From Gemmatimonadota bacterium (GTDB lineage Bacteria; Gemmatimonadota; Gemmatimonadetes; Gemmatimonadales; Gemmatimonadaceae): a DNA stretch of 64,000 nucleotides. Positions 53,120 to 61,815 of this stretch are shown piece after piece. The DNA is taken from the NCBI GenBank assembly GCA_027307165.1, contig DAHUXM010000014.1, positions 22,240 through 86,239 on the forward strand, given 5' to 3'. The position numbers and the translations under genes are program-made. Within the stretch, counting starts at the first letter, position 1; each line of letters starts with the position of its first letter. The notes under the pieces were generated by a model. It made no database searches. It was given only the letters and a program-made list of their open reading frames with translations, and was not told where the DNA came from.

Positions 53120-54420
53120 AGACACATGGGTTCCTCATCGGCGCTGGCGCACTCGCGCTCGCTGTTTCGTTCAGCGGCGCGCCGGGAACGCTCAGTGCGC
53201 AGTCGCTCACGTCGCGCAGCAATTCGAGCTCCGCTACACGCGTGCAGTTCGAATTCGCAGGACGCCCCGACGTATGCGGTGATGGTCAGGCGTTTCTCTC
53301 GACCGGAGGCGGCTCATCGTATTACGGCCAGGTGAACGTCATCAACGGCGTCACGAGTCAACCGTGCGCGGCGGGGCCAGTTCGTGTAGTGATCGACCGC
53401 GCGGACGGTGTAGTTACGAATATCCAGACAGTTGCCGGTCCACTGCACACTGCGGAAGGCGCTACCGATCTCGGTACCGTCTCGGGCCGCGAGGCTTCGG
53501 ACTATCTGATGTCACTCGCAACGAATACCGACGGCCGTGCAAGCCGGCAGGCGATTCTGCCCGCGGCTATTGCCGATGGCGTCGATATTACGCCGGCCCT
53601 CGTCGGCATCGCGCGCGACCAGAACCGTCCATCGGATACCCGCCGCGCGGCGCTCTCGTGGCTCGCGCGCGACGATGGCAGCGACTCCAGGGCGCAGACT
53701 GCCCAGGCAACCGATCTGCTGTTGCGCATATCACGCGACGAGAACGAGACCCAGTCACTGCGCCGCTCCGCGCTCAACATGCTCGGCCGCGTGGGTCACG
53801 GCGCCGGTATTCCGTCTCTGATTCAGTTGGCGACAGACAATTCGGCGTCCTGGATCGGCGAGGAGAGCGTGAGGGCGCTATCGCAGTCCGGCGATCCTCG
53901 CGCGCGCAACTTTCTACGCAGGGAAGTAACGCGCACCGGCATCTCCGACGCAACACTCGCAGCTGCCGTGCGCGGACTCGGCGGCAATGAGGCAACCGGC
54001 AAGGATATCGACCTGCTACGCAGCTCGTTTGGAACGATGACGAGCGACCGCGCGCGTGCAGCAGTGCTCGAGGTGATCGGCCAGCGCGGAACCACCACCG
54101 ACACTCAGTGGCTCCTCGGCGTCGCACGCAACTCGCAGATGTCCGCGGAGGCGCGCCGTCGCGCTCTGGATCTCGCTGCGCGGAGCGCGAGCGGCCGCAC
54201 GCAGACGATTGCGCTCTACGACAGCATGGAAGATCCGAGCCTCAAGGAAGCGTTGATCCGCATCTATGGCCAGAGCGACGATCGCGCATCCGTCGACAAG
54301 CTCATCTCGATCGCGAAGAGCGACAGCAATTACATGCTGCGCCGGCGAGCGATTGCGTCGCTTTCACGTACGCAGGATCCGCGCGGGCGCGAAGCGCTGC
54401 AGGAGATCACGGTTCGGTAG
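53116..54420 (+). CDS. Exported HEAT-repeat protein
   Basis: 434 residues. A signal peptide (THGFLIGAGALALAVSFSGA) precedes a short domain with two cysteines (DVCGDGQAF, TSQPCAAGPV), then HEAT repeats (SLRRSALNMLGRVGHGAGIP, GEESVRALSQSGDPRARNFL, SAEARRRALDLAARSASGRT, MLRRRAIASLSRTQDPRGRE). A paralogue-like partner of the gene before it; the pair probably forms one envelope complex. Function unknown. Four-base overlap with the upstream gene. Confidence 0.82.
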   Translation: MKTHGFLIGAGALALAVSFSGAPGTLSAQSLTSRSNSSSATRVQFEFAGRPDVCGDGQAFLSTGGGSSYYGQVNVINGVTSQPCAAGPVRVVIDRADGVVTNIQTVAGPLHTAEGATDLGTVSGREASDYLMSLATNTDGRASRQAILPAAIADGVDITPALVGIARDQNRPSDTRRAALSWLARDDGSDSRAQTAQATDLLLRISRDENETQSLRRSALNMLGRVGHGAGIPSLIQLATDNSASWIGEESVRALSQSGDPRARNFLRREVTRTGISDATLAAAVRGLGGNEATGKDIDLLRSSFGTMTSDRARAAVLEVIGQRGTTTDTQWLLGVARNSQMSAEARRRALDLAARSASGRTQTIALYDSMEDPSLKEALIRIYGQSDDRASVDKLISIAKSDSNYMLRRRAIASLSRTQDPRGREALQEITVR

Positions 54421-54594
54421 CAGTTCGGGGTTTGTTCGGTATCAATGGACTCCGTACGTCCGCGTGCGCTGACGCCGACCTGCGTCCTCCGCCCCATGGC
54501 AAGCGCGTGACGCTGGCTAGATTCCAGCGTCACGACTATGACACATGGCACAACCACCGACCGCAGAGCGAATCAGACAGGAGAGGGCAGGGTG

Positions 54595-55242
54595 ATGGAG
54601 CAGGTCGCGCATCGTTCAGGTCCAGGCTACGACGCGATAGAGCCAGTCAGCGATCTCGAGGAGCGTTTTTTCGAGGTCTCGCTCGACATGCTCTGTTGCC
54701 TGGATTTCAACGGCTACTTCAAGCGGCTCAATCCAGCATGGGAGCGCACACTTGGATTTACATGCGATGAGCTGAGGTCGCGGCCGTTCATCGAGTTCGT
54801 GCATCCGGACGATCGCGCGCGCACTCTCGAGCAGAACGCCAGGGTACGAGCGGGCGGCCACGCCCTCGGCTTCGAAAACCGCTACGTCTGCAAGGATGGC
54901 AGCTATCGATGGCTGCTATGGAACGCAGCGCCGGACGCCGGCCGCAGCACGATCTATTCCGTGGCGCGCGATGTGACAGCCAAGAAGCAGGCGGACGATG
55001 AGCGCGAGCGTCTCGTGACCGAGCTGCAGGCGGCGCTCGCTGAGATCCGCACACTGGAGGGGATCGTGCCGATCTGCTCGTACTGCAAGAAGATTCGCGA
55101 TGACGATTACTACTGGCAGACGGTGGAGAGCTACATATCGAAGCGGATGAACACACGCTTCAGCCACAGCATCTGCCCGTCTTGCTATACCAGGGAAACG
55201 GAACCGATGCTCGCGAAGTTCGAGCGCGACAACCCCGTGTGA
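54595..55242 (+). CDS. PAS-domain protein with C-terminal Cys4-type module
   Basis: 215 residues from ATG 54595, which has AGGAGAGGG seven bases before it. The PAS domain reads LEERFFEVSLDMLCCLDFNG, YFKRLNPAWERTLGFTCDEL, then the PAC segment YVCKDGSYRWLLWNAAPDAG, YSVARDVTAKKQADDERERL. A coiled-coil linker leads to PICSYCKKIRDDDYYWQTVE and FSHSICPSCYTRE, a CxxC...CxxC module common at the end of such sensory proteins. No histidine-kinase or GGDEF domain, so it probably signals by protein contact. Confidence 0.88.
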   Translation: MEQVAHRSGPGYDAIEPVSDLEERFFEVSLDMLCCLDFNGYFKRLNPAWERTLGFTCDELRSRPFIEFVHPDDRARTLEQNARVRAGGHALGFENRYVCKDGSYRWLLWNAAPDAGRSTIYSVARDVTAKKQADDERERLVTELQAALAEIRTLEGIVPICSYCKKIRDDDYYWQTVESYISKRMNTRFSHSICPSCYTRETEPMLAKFERDNPV

Positions 55243-55256
55243 CACGAGAGAGACTC

Positions 55257-55282
55257 GTCAATCCCGCGAAATCGGGAATGAC
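55257..55282. repeat. REP-like palindrome (GTCANTCCCGCGAAAN form)
   Basis: GTCAATCCCGCGAAATCGGG with an AATGAC tail, two mismatches from the GTCATTCCCGCGAAAGCGGG form of the 43-kb cluster. It lies between two convergent genes. Confidence 0.7.
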
Positions 55283-55286
55283 GACG

Positions 55287-56663
55287 CTAATCCAGCGCCT
55301 CGACCGCGATCGACGGATCGGCCTTCCTCAATCGCATCCAGATAAAGTACGTCGGCACACCCAGGGACAGTGCGGCGATTCCTATGAGGCTGTGCCTGGG
55401 ATCGCTGTAGATGGTCGTCCCCACCACTATCCAGCTCGCGATCATGAAGAACGCCGTGGTCCACGGGTGGCCCGGCACGGTGTATCCCACTACACTCGTA
55501 CGCTCACGATCCCGCGCCCGAAATACGAACAGCGCGAGCGCTGCCAGTCCGTAGAAGATGAAATCCACCGAAGTCACGTAGCTCATGATGGATTCATAGC
55601 TTCCCGACGCGGCGACTATCGCGCACAGCGTACCCTGAAGCGCTATCGCAACTGTTGGCGTGTGCGATCGTGGTGAGATACGCGCGATTGCCTTGAAGAA
55701 CAATCCGTCGGCTGCCATCGCCTGATACACGCGCGGTGTGGCGAACATTCCCTGGCTCAGGAAGCCGAACGTCGACAGCGCGATGCAACCCGCCATTACT
55801 TCGGCGCCGATGTGCATCCGGCTCGACACGTGATCGACGACGGCCGCGGCGGGCGTAACCGTACTCGCGAGCCCGTCGGCGCCGAGCGCGAGGAGAAATA
55901 CCGCGTTCACCGCAAGATAGAGTGCCACGACTCCGAGCACGCCGTAAAGCATCGCGCGCGAAAGGTCGCGTGCAGGATCGCGCATGTCAGCGGCTGCGAA
56001 GCTCGCCGTTTGCCATCCACCATACGCGAACATCACCGGCGTAAACGCAGCCGCGAGCGCACTGAACGGGTGTACCGGCATCGTTCCGCTCATCGACTCC
56101 GAAGCGGTACCGTGCGCCATTATGGCGACACCGCACCCGATTATCGCAACTATGGCGACGACCTTCAGAATCATAAACAGACTCTGAGTCTTGTTGCCGG
56201 CACGCAGATTGGCGCAATTGATTCCGGTCAACAGCGCAAGCGCGAGCACCGCAACCGTCGTCTCGGATATCGGCAACGGGACAACCGCGAGAAAATAGCG
56301 CGCGAATATCACCGATACTGCAGCGATCCCACCGGTCTGCACGACCAGCAGTATCGCCCAGCCGAACATGAACGCGATCGCGGGATGAAAGGCGTCCCGC
56401 ATGTACGCGTAGTGTCCGCCGCGCGCGGGATGGCGCGCCGCGAGCTCGGCGTACACGAACGCACCGGCCAGCGCTATGACTCCGCCGATCGTCCACACGA
56501 TCATCATGAGCACGCCGCTGTGCACCATGTTCGCGACGACGGCGGGATTGCTGAAGATCCCGGCACCGACGATACCGCCCATGACGAGCATCGTCGCGTC
56601 GAAGATTCCGATCTTCGGGATCGAGCGGTCCTTCACGATGGCACTCGCCGGTCCGCTACCCAT
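55287..56663 (-). CDS. APC-family amino acid permease
   Basis: 458 residues with about twelve hydrophobic helices. The first has the family signature IFDATMLVMGGIVGAGIFSN; the middle has FAYGGWQTASFAAADMRDPA and the later cytoplasmic loop SQGMFATPRVYQAMAADGLF then ISPRSHTPTVAIALQG. An inner-membrane amino acid symporter or exchanger. ATG 56663 is chosen because it overlaps the upstream aminotransferase stop by eight bases, as expected in an operon. The pairing with a PLP enzyme suggests uptake of its amino acid substrate. Confidence 0.92.
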   Translation of the reverse strand: MGSGPASAIVKDRSIPKIGIFDATMLVMGGIVGAGIFSNPAVVANMVHSGVLMMIVWTIGGVIALAGAFVYAELAARHPARGGHYAYMRDAFHPAIAFMFGWAILLVVQTGGIAAVSVIFARYFLAVVPLPISETTVAVLALALLTGINCANLRAGNKTQSLFMILKVVAIVAIIGCGVAIMAHGTASESMSGTMPVHPFSALAAAFTPVMFAYGGWQTASFAAADMRDPARDLSRAMLYGVLGVVALYLAVNAVFLLALGADGLASTVTPAAAVVDHVSSRMHIGAEVMAGCIALSTFGFLSQGMFATPRVYQAMAADGLFFKAIARISPRSHTPTVAIALQGTLCAIVAASGSYESIMSYVTSVDFIFYGLAALALFVFRARDRERTSVVGYTVPGHPWTTAFFMIASWIVVGTTIYSDPRHSLIGIAALSLGVPTYFIWMRLRKADPSIAVEALD

Positions 56664-57801
56664 CCAGCAGCGCCAGTACTCTGTCGATCTGCTGCTCCGT
56701 ATTGTAGATGTGCGGGGCAAATCGAATCACACCGCCGCCACGAATGGAGTGCGATACGTTGTGTTCGTTCAACCTTCGCGAAATCGTTTCGGCGTCTTTC
56801 GCTCTGAACGACACTATTCCCGCTCGGCGACTGGCGTCGCGCGGCGTCACGAGCGACAGGGTTGGTATCGCCGACATCCCTTCTACGAGTCTGCCAGCCA
56901 GCGCATGGATCCGCGACGCCACTGCGTCGAGGCCGATCTCGTGCAGCAGCTCGAGGCTCGAGTCCATCCCGACCATGTCCTGATATGGAATTGTAGCGAC
57001 CTCGAACCTGCGAGCATCGTCCTCGTATGTGAGATCGTACTCCAGCATGTGCGAGAAGTCCTCTGCGCCACGCACGCTGAGCCAGCCTACAGTGCGCGGC
57101 TCCAGCATTTGAATCAACTCTCGTCGCACGTAGCAGAATCCGGATCCCCAGGGAGACAGCAGCCACTTCTGTGCGCCACACGACAGAATGTCCACGTGGC
57201 ACGCATGCACGTCCAGCAACGTGGTCCCTACTCCCTGAATCGCATCGACGACGAACCATATCTTTCGGTCGCGGCACATGGTGCCTATGGCAGCCAGATC
57301 CGCGCGATCGCCGGACACGAACGACACCCACGATATCGCGACAACTGCAACGTCGCCACGATCGAGCCTGGCCGGCAGCGCGTCCCAATCTGGGAGCCCG
57401 TTCGGAAGCAGGCTCAGCTGTTCGTATCGTGCGCCGCCTCTGCGCTGAATCGCCATCCATGGATACACGTTGGCAGGAAACTCGCCGTCGTATCCAAGGA
57501 TCACCTTCTCTCGCGCGATCGGAAGGACCTGCGCCGCGATGTTGAGTCCCGTGCTCGTATTGGGAACGAGAGCTATCTCATCGCTGTCGGCGCCAACCAG
57601 GCCGGCGCACAGCCCGCGGGCTTTCGCCAGTGCGGCGAACTGTTCGTCCAGCGCGATCTTCCACGGCTCAGCGCGAAGCCGAGTCCAGCGATCCAGCTCG
57701 CTGACGGTGCGCGCAGGCAGCGGTCCGGTCGCCGCAGCGTTGAGATACGTGGTGGTGCCGCTGGCGGCCCAGGGAAATTCCTTTGCTATTTCGAATGACA
57801 T
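56656..57801 (-). CDS. Class V PLP aminotransferase (isopenicillin-N-epimerase/cysteine-desulfurase-like)
   Basis: 381 residues from ATG 57801. TYLNAAATGPLPARTVSELD opens the fold; DSDEIALVPNTSTGLNIAAQ, VAISWVSFVSGDRADLAAIG, IWFVVDAIQGVGTTLLDVHA and the PLP lysine in DILSCGAQKWLLSPWGSGFC follow. No catalytic-loop cysteine typical of desulfurases is obvious, so an aminotransferase or racemase/epimerase role is more likely. It overlaps the permease gene and is divergent from the GMC gene. Confidence 0.9.
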   Translation of the reverse strand: MSFEIAKEFPWAASGTTTYLNAAATGPLPARTVSELDRWTRLRAEPWKIALDEQFAALAKARGLCAGLVGADSDEIALVPNTSTGLNIAAQVLPIAREKVILGYDGEFPANVYPWMAIQRRGGARYEQLSLLPNGLPDWDALPARLDRGDVAVVAISWVSFVSGDRADLAAIGTMCRDRKIWFVVDAIQGVGTTLLDVHACHVDILSCGAQKWLLSPWGSGFCYVRRELIQMLEPRTVGWLSVRGAEDFSHMLEYDLTYEDDARRFEVATIPYQDMVGMDSSLELLHEIGLDAVASRIHALAGRLVEGMSAIPTLSLVTPRDASRRAGIVSFRAKDAETISRRLNEHNVSHSIRGGGVIRFAPHIYNTEQQIDRVLALLDG

Positions 57802-57966
57802 GTCGGTGGAGTTATCGTCAACTGGGAAACGTTCGCTCTCCTGCGCCCGTCGCGCCAGTGGTCTGTACGATCCCGTAGCGTTGCGAGTGCGCCGCGCGCG
57901 CACTATCTTCGCGCCCGCACACTGCAGCTCCCCAGAATCTCGCACGATTTCAAGTTGGAGGAATGG

Positions 57967-59661
57967 ATGTCCCAGCTCTCACAGCGGCCCGAGTACGACG
58001 TATGTATCGTAGGCTCAGGCGCTGGCGGTGGAATGGCCGCCTACGTTCTCACCAAGGCCGGCGCAAATGTCGCGCTGCTCGAGGCGGGGCCTGAATGGTA
58101 CAGCACTCGCGATTCCAAGATGCTCGTACCGGCCTACGCGTCACCGCGCCGGGGCGCAGGCTCGCGCGAAAAGCCGTTCGGTGAGTTCGATGGCTGTATC
58201 GGTGGCTGGGATATCGAGGGCGAACCCTACACCACCGCGCCAGGCACCAAGTTCTCGTGGTGGCGCGCCCGGATGCTGGGCGGCCGGACCAACCACTGGG
58301 GCCGCATCTCGCTCCGATTCGGCCCCGACGATTTCCGCGGCAAGAGCATCGACGGACTCGGCGACGACTGGCCGATCGGCTACGACGACATCAAGCCGTA
58401 CTACGACGAGGTCGACAAGCTCATCGGCATCTTCGGGAGCAACGAAGGGTTGCGCAACAATCCGGACGGAATCTTTCAGCCCGCGCCCAGGCCGCGCTGT
58501 TACGAGCTGATGATCAAGCAGGCGTGCGACAAGCTGGATATCACCTGCATTCCTGGACGTCTTTCAATCCTGACGCGTCCGCTGAACGGCCGAATGGCCT
58601 GTCACTATTGCGGACAGTGCGGCCGCGGCTGCCAGACGAACTCCAACTTCTCGAGCCCCGGCGTTCTGATCAAACCTGCACTCGACACGGGCAAGCTCAC
58701 CCTCATCACGGGTGCGATGGCGCGCGAAGTAACGATCGACAAGAACGGAATCGCAACGGGCGTCACCTACATCAGAACCAGGGATGGATCCGAGCAGCAT
58801 GTTCGCGCTCGCGTGGTGGTACTGGCCGCTAGTGCCTTCGAATCGGCGCGACTCATGCTCAACTCCAAATCCGCGCTCTTTCCGCACGGTCTCGCGAACT
58901 CCAGCGGCATCATAGGCAAGTACATCACCGATACCACCGGGGCCGGCCTCAACGGCTTTATCCCGAAGATGGTGAACCGCATGCCGCACAACGAGGATGG
59001 AACCGGCGGCAATCACATCTACATGCCGTGGACCAAGGACAACAAGAAGCTCGACTTCCCGCGCGGATATCACATCGAGGTCGGCGGCGGTTTCGATGCT
59101 CCGTCGTACGGATTCATGGGCGGAATTCAGCGCTACCCCAACGCCGGCGGTTACGGCAAATCACTGAAGGACGACTATCGTCGCTACTTCGGCGCCAGTG
59201 TCGGATTCGCGGGACGTGGCGAGATGATTCCGAGCGACGACTGCTACTGCGAGCTGGATCCGAAAGTTGTGGACAAGTACGGCATTCCGGTTCTCCGCTT
59301 CCACTGGAAGTGGAGCGATCACGAGATCAATCAGGCAAAGCACATGCAGGAAACCTTCCGCTCGATCGTGGCCGAGATGGGCGGCGAGGTATTCTCGCCA
59401 ATGCCTACGCGTGAAAGGGACTACGGCCTCGCGGCCGGCGGTACGATCATCCACGAGCTGGGAGCTACACGCATGGGCAACGACCCCACCAAGTCGGTGC
59501 TCAACAAAAATTGCCAGGCCCACGACGTGAAGAATCTCTTTGTCGCGGATGGCGGCCCGTTCGTATCGCAGGCGGACAAGAATCCCACGTGGACGATTCT
59601 CGCGCTCGCGTGGCGCACGAGTGATTACATAACGCAACAGCGCAAGACGGGGGCACTATGA
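57967..59661 (+). CDS. GMC-family oxidoreductase, candidate glucoside 3-dehydrogenase catalytic subunit
   Basis: 564 residues from ATG 57967 (GGAGGA upstream). The FAD-binding GSGAGGGMAAYVL lies at residues 16-28; ARMLGGRTNHWGRISLRFGP is the GMC signature. A cysteine-rich loop CHYCGQCGRGCQTNS may bind an iron-sulfur cluster, as known in related FAD dehydrogenase complexes. The active-site end has IIHELGATRMGNDPTKSVLN and DGGPFVSQADKNPTWTILAL. The partner gene overlaps by four bases. Such pairs oxidise sugars at C3 in the periplasm. No cytochrome c subunit is seen here. Confidence 0.9.
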   Translation: MSQLSQRPEYDVCIVGSGAGGGMAAYVLTKAGANVALLEAGPEWYSTRDSKMLVPAYASPRRGAGSREKPFGEFDGCIGGWDIEGEPYTTAPGTKFSWWRARMLGGRTNHWGRISLRFGPDDFRGKSIDGLGDDWPIGYDDIKPYYDEVDKLIGIFGSNEGLRNNPDGIFQPAPRPRCYELMIKQACDKLDITCIPGRLSILTRPLNGRMACHYCGQCGRGCQTNSNFSSPGVLIKPALDTGKLTLITGAMAREVTIDKNGIATGVTYIRTRDGSEQHVRARVVVLAASAFESARLMLNSKSALFPHGLANSSGIIGKYITDTTGAGLNGFIPKMVNRMPHNEDGTGGNHIYMPWTKDNKKLDFPRGYHIEVGGGFDAPSYGFMGGIQRYPNAGGYGKSLKDDYRRYFGASVGFAGRGEMIPSDDCYCELDPKVVDKYGIPVLRFHWKWSDHEINQAKHMQETFRSIVAEMGGEVFSPMPTRERDYGLAAGGTIIHELGATRMGNDPTKSVLNKNCQAHDVKNLFVADGGPFVSQADKNPTWTILALAWRTSDYITQQRKTGAL

Positions 59662-60275
59662 GCGACGACAAGAACAACGGAATGAGCCGCAGGGACGCAC
59701 TCAAGCTGCTCGGTGCTGTCCCTCTCACCGGTGCGCTGCACTGGACGCCCGAAGCGATCAGCCGGGCCACCCACGTGCTGCAGCAGGATGACGCCGAGGC
59801 GCCCAAAGTAAGGCCCAAGTTCTTTACAGCTCACGAAGACGCGACCGTCCGAATCCTCGTCGATCTGATCATCCCGCGCGACGAGCGCTCCGGCAGCGCG
59901 ACAGATGCGCGCGTCCCGGAATTCATGGACTACATGCTCGGCGAGGCCAGCGAGATGAATCGGGTCGAGATGCGGGGTGGACTCGCGTGGCTCGACACCG
60001 AATGTCGCACGCGCTTCAACGCTGATTTTGTGAAGTGCACCGACGCGCAGCGTCGTCAGCTGCTCGACGACATCTCGTGGCCCGAAAAGGCTCGCCCGGA
60101 GCTGAGCCACGGCGTTGCGTTCTTCAACAGCTTCCGCGATTTCACTGCGTCCGGCTTCTTCTCATCACAGATGGGATGGAAGGACGTGAGATACATCGGG
60201 AACGTCTTCAATCCGAACTGGAACGGCTGCCCCACGGAAGTGCTGCACCAGTTGGGCGTCAGTTACGACAGTTAG
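59658..60275 (+). CDS. Gluconate 2-dehydrogenase subunit 3-like protein with TAT signal
   Basis: 205 residues. The TAT motif SRRDALKLLGAVPLTGALHW sits at the N-terminus. The family domain begins FFTAHEDATVRILVDLIIPR, then ARVPEFMDYMLGEASEMNRV and ends VFNPNWNGCPTEVLHQLG. In glucoside 3-dehydrogenases this small subunit carries the TAT signal for the leaderless GMC subunit, which is co-exported. That fits the missing signal on the GMC protein and the four-base gene overlap. Confidence 0.9.
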   Translation: MSDDKNNGMSRRDALKLLGAVPLTGALHWTPEAISRATHVLQQDDAEAPKVRPKFFTAHEDATVRILVDLIIPRDERSGSATDARVPEFMDYMLGEASEMNRVEMRGGLAWLDTECRTRFNADFVKCTDAQRRQLLDDISWPEKARPELSHGVAFFNSFRDFTASGFFSSQMGWKDVRYIGNVFNPNWNGCPTEVLHQLGVSYDS

Positions 60276-60283
60276 AGGAATCA

Positions 60284-61525
60284 ATGAGCAGTAACAGACT
60301 CGGCATCGGCTTCATTGGCAGCGGTTTCATCGCCCGGTTCCATCTCCAGTCGTTCGTCGGAGTGCGCGACGCGGACGTACTTGGGATCTGGAGTCCGAAC
60401 CGTGAGAACGCAGCCGCGACCGCGGCGTTCGCGCGCACGCTCGATGTTGGAAATGCCCGCGCGTACGATTCCATCGCCGACATGGTCGCCGATCCCGCGA
60501 TCGACGCCATCTGGCTGCTCGGCCCCAACTTCTCCCGCATCGATAATGTCAGGGCGATAGTCGCAGCGATCGAGAGTGGCAGGGGCACTCTCAAGGCAAT
60601 CGCGTGCGAAAAACCGCTTGCATGCAACGTCGCCGAAGCCACGACGGTCCTCGAACTCGTCGAGCGCGTTGGACTGATGCACGGCTATCTCGAGAACCAA
60701 CTATTCTCTCCGCAGATCGAGACCGGCCGGTCGCTGATCTGGAGTCGCGGCGCAGCGACCACCGGACGCCCGTATCTCGCGCGCGCAGCCGAAGAACACA
60801 GTGGCCCGCACATGCCATGGTTCTGGCGCGGCGACATGCAGGGCGGCGGTGTGCTCAACGACATGATGTGTCATTCTGTGGAGCTGGTGCGCTATCTGCT
60901 CACAAAGCCCGGCGATCCACGCAACTCGCTCACGCCCGTTTCCATCAACGGCCGCATCGCGAGTCTCAAATGGAGCAGGCCGGAGTACGCCGAACGTCTG
61001 CGCAGGACAATGGGGAAGGATGTCGATTACAGCAAGCATCCGTCCGAGGATTTCGCCGGTGCAACGATCGAGTTCGAAGCGAGCGACGGTACGCGAGTGA
61101 TCGGTGAAGCGAGCACATCCTGGAGCTTCGTCGGCGCGGGACTTCGCCTCTCCGCCGAACTACTCGGCCCTGAGTACTCCATGTCATGGAACACACTCGA
61201 CAGCGGACTCAACCTGTTCTTCAGTCGCGAAGTGAGCGGCAAGGCAGGCGAGGACCTGATCGAGAAGCAGAACGCCGAGATGGGATTGATGCCCGTGGTA
61301 GCGAGCGAAGCCGCCGCGTACGGTTACGAAGCCGAGAACCGCCATTTCACCCGCGCATTTCTCAGCGGCGAGACACCGTTGTTGACATTCCACGATGGCC
61401 TGGAGGTCGTGAAGCTGCTGATGTCCGCATATCGCAGCGCCGAAGAAGGCAGGACCATCGAGCTGCCCGCAAAAGGAATCGAAAATTTCCAACCCGCCGT
61501 CGCCCGCGGGAAATGGCGTCCATGA
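60284..61525 (+). CDS. Cytoplasmic Gfo/Idh/MocA-family oxidoreductase
   Basis: 413 residues from ATG 60284, with GAGG seven or eight bases upstream. The Rossmann motif is GIGFIGSGFIARFHLQSFVG; the sugar site region has KAIACEKPLACNVAEATTVL and MHGYLENQLFSPQI. The C-terminal domain includes QGGGVLNDMMCHSVELVRYL. No TAT signal, unlike the paralogue at 1303-2841. It probably reduces or oxidises a keto-sugar imported after oxidation by the GMC enzyme. Third gene of the operon. Confidence 0.92.
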   Translation: MSSNRLGIGFIGSGFIARFHLQSFVGVRDADVLGIWSPNRENAAATAAFARTLDVGNARAYDSIADMVADPAIDAIWLLGPNFSRIDNVRAIVAAIESGRGTLKAIACEKPLACNVAEATTVLELVERVGLMHGYLENQLFSPQIETGRSLIWSRGAATTGRPYLARAAEEHSGPHMPWFWRGDMQGGGVLNDMMCHSVELVRYLLTKPGDPRNSLTPVSINGRIASLKWSRPEYAERLRRTMGKDVDYSKHPSEDFAGATIEFEASDGTRVIGEASTSWSFVGAGLRLSAELLGPEYSMSWNTLDSGLNLFFSREVSGKAGEDLIEKQNAEMGLMPVVASEAAAYGYEAENRHFTRAFLSGETPLLTFHDGLEVVKLLMSAYRSAEEGRTIELPAKGIENFQPAVARGKWRP

Positions 61526-61537
61526 CCCCACCATCCA

Positions 61538-61800
61538 CGCGCCGAATCGGTAGTCGCGCCTGCGCGACAATACCTCCCACGCGCCGAATTGGTACGCCTG
61601 CGTAGGGCGCGGATATATCCGCGCCTGGCCCGGTTACGTGCAATCGGATCCGGATGTCCGCCGGATATCCGCGCCGTCACCCCGTTACGTGCAATCGAAA
61701 TCGGATGTCGATCGGATATCCGCGCCTGGCCCCATTACGCACAATCGATTTCGGATCTTCGCCGAACGCATCCCGCCCCCGTTACGCGCAATCGGACCCA
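61538..61800. repeat. Tandem ~50-bp repeats with palindromes between convergent genes
   Basis: CACGCGCCGAATNGGTA occurs at about 61538 and 61579. From 61603 a GGGCGCGGATATATCCGCGC palindrome starts an array in which GTTACGTGCAATCG recurs at 61633, 61684, 61734 (ATTACGCACAATCG) and 61781 (GTTACGCGCAATCG), a period of 47-51 bases. GGATATCCGCGCC precedes several copies. The unit resembles the tail of the 4780 copy. No spacers of CRISPR type. Confidence 0.8.
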
Positions 61801-61815
61801 CATTGACGCCGCGCG

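Noticed and set aside
55812..56807. 331-codon plus-strand frame opposite the APC permease
   Set aside because: Arg/His-rich composition typical of an antisense shadow of a membrane protein.
61538..61800. CRISPR array
   Set aside because: The intervals are themselves similar, repeats are degenerate and no cas gene is near; it is a tandem repeat of an extragenic palindrome.
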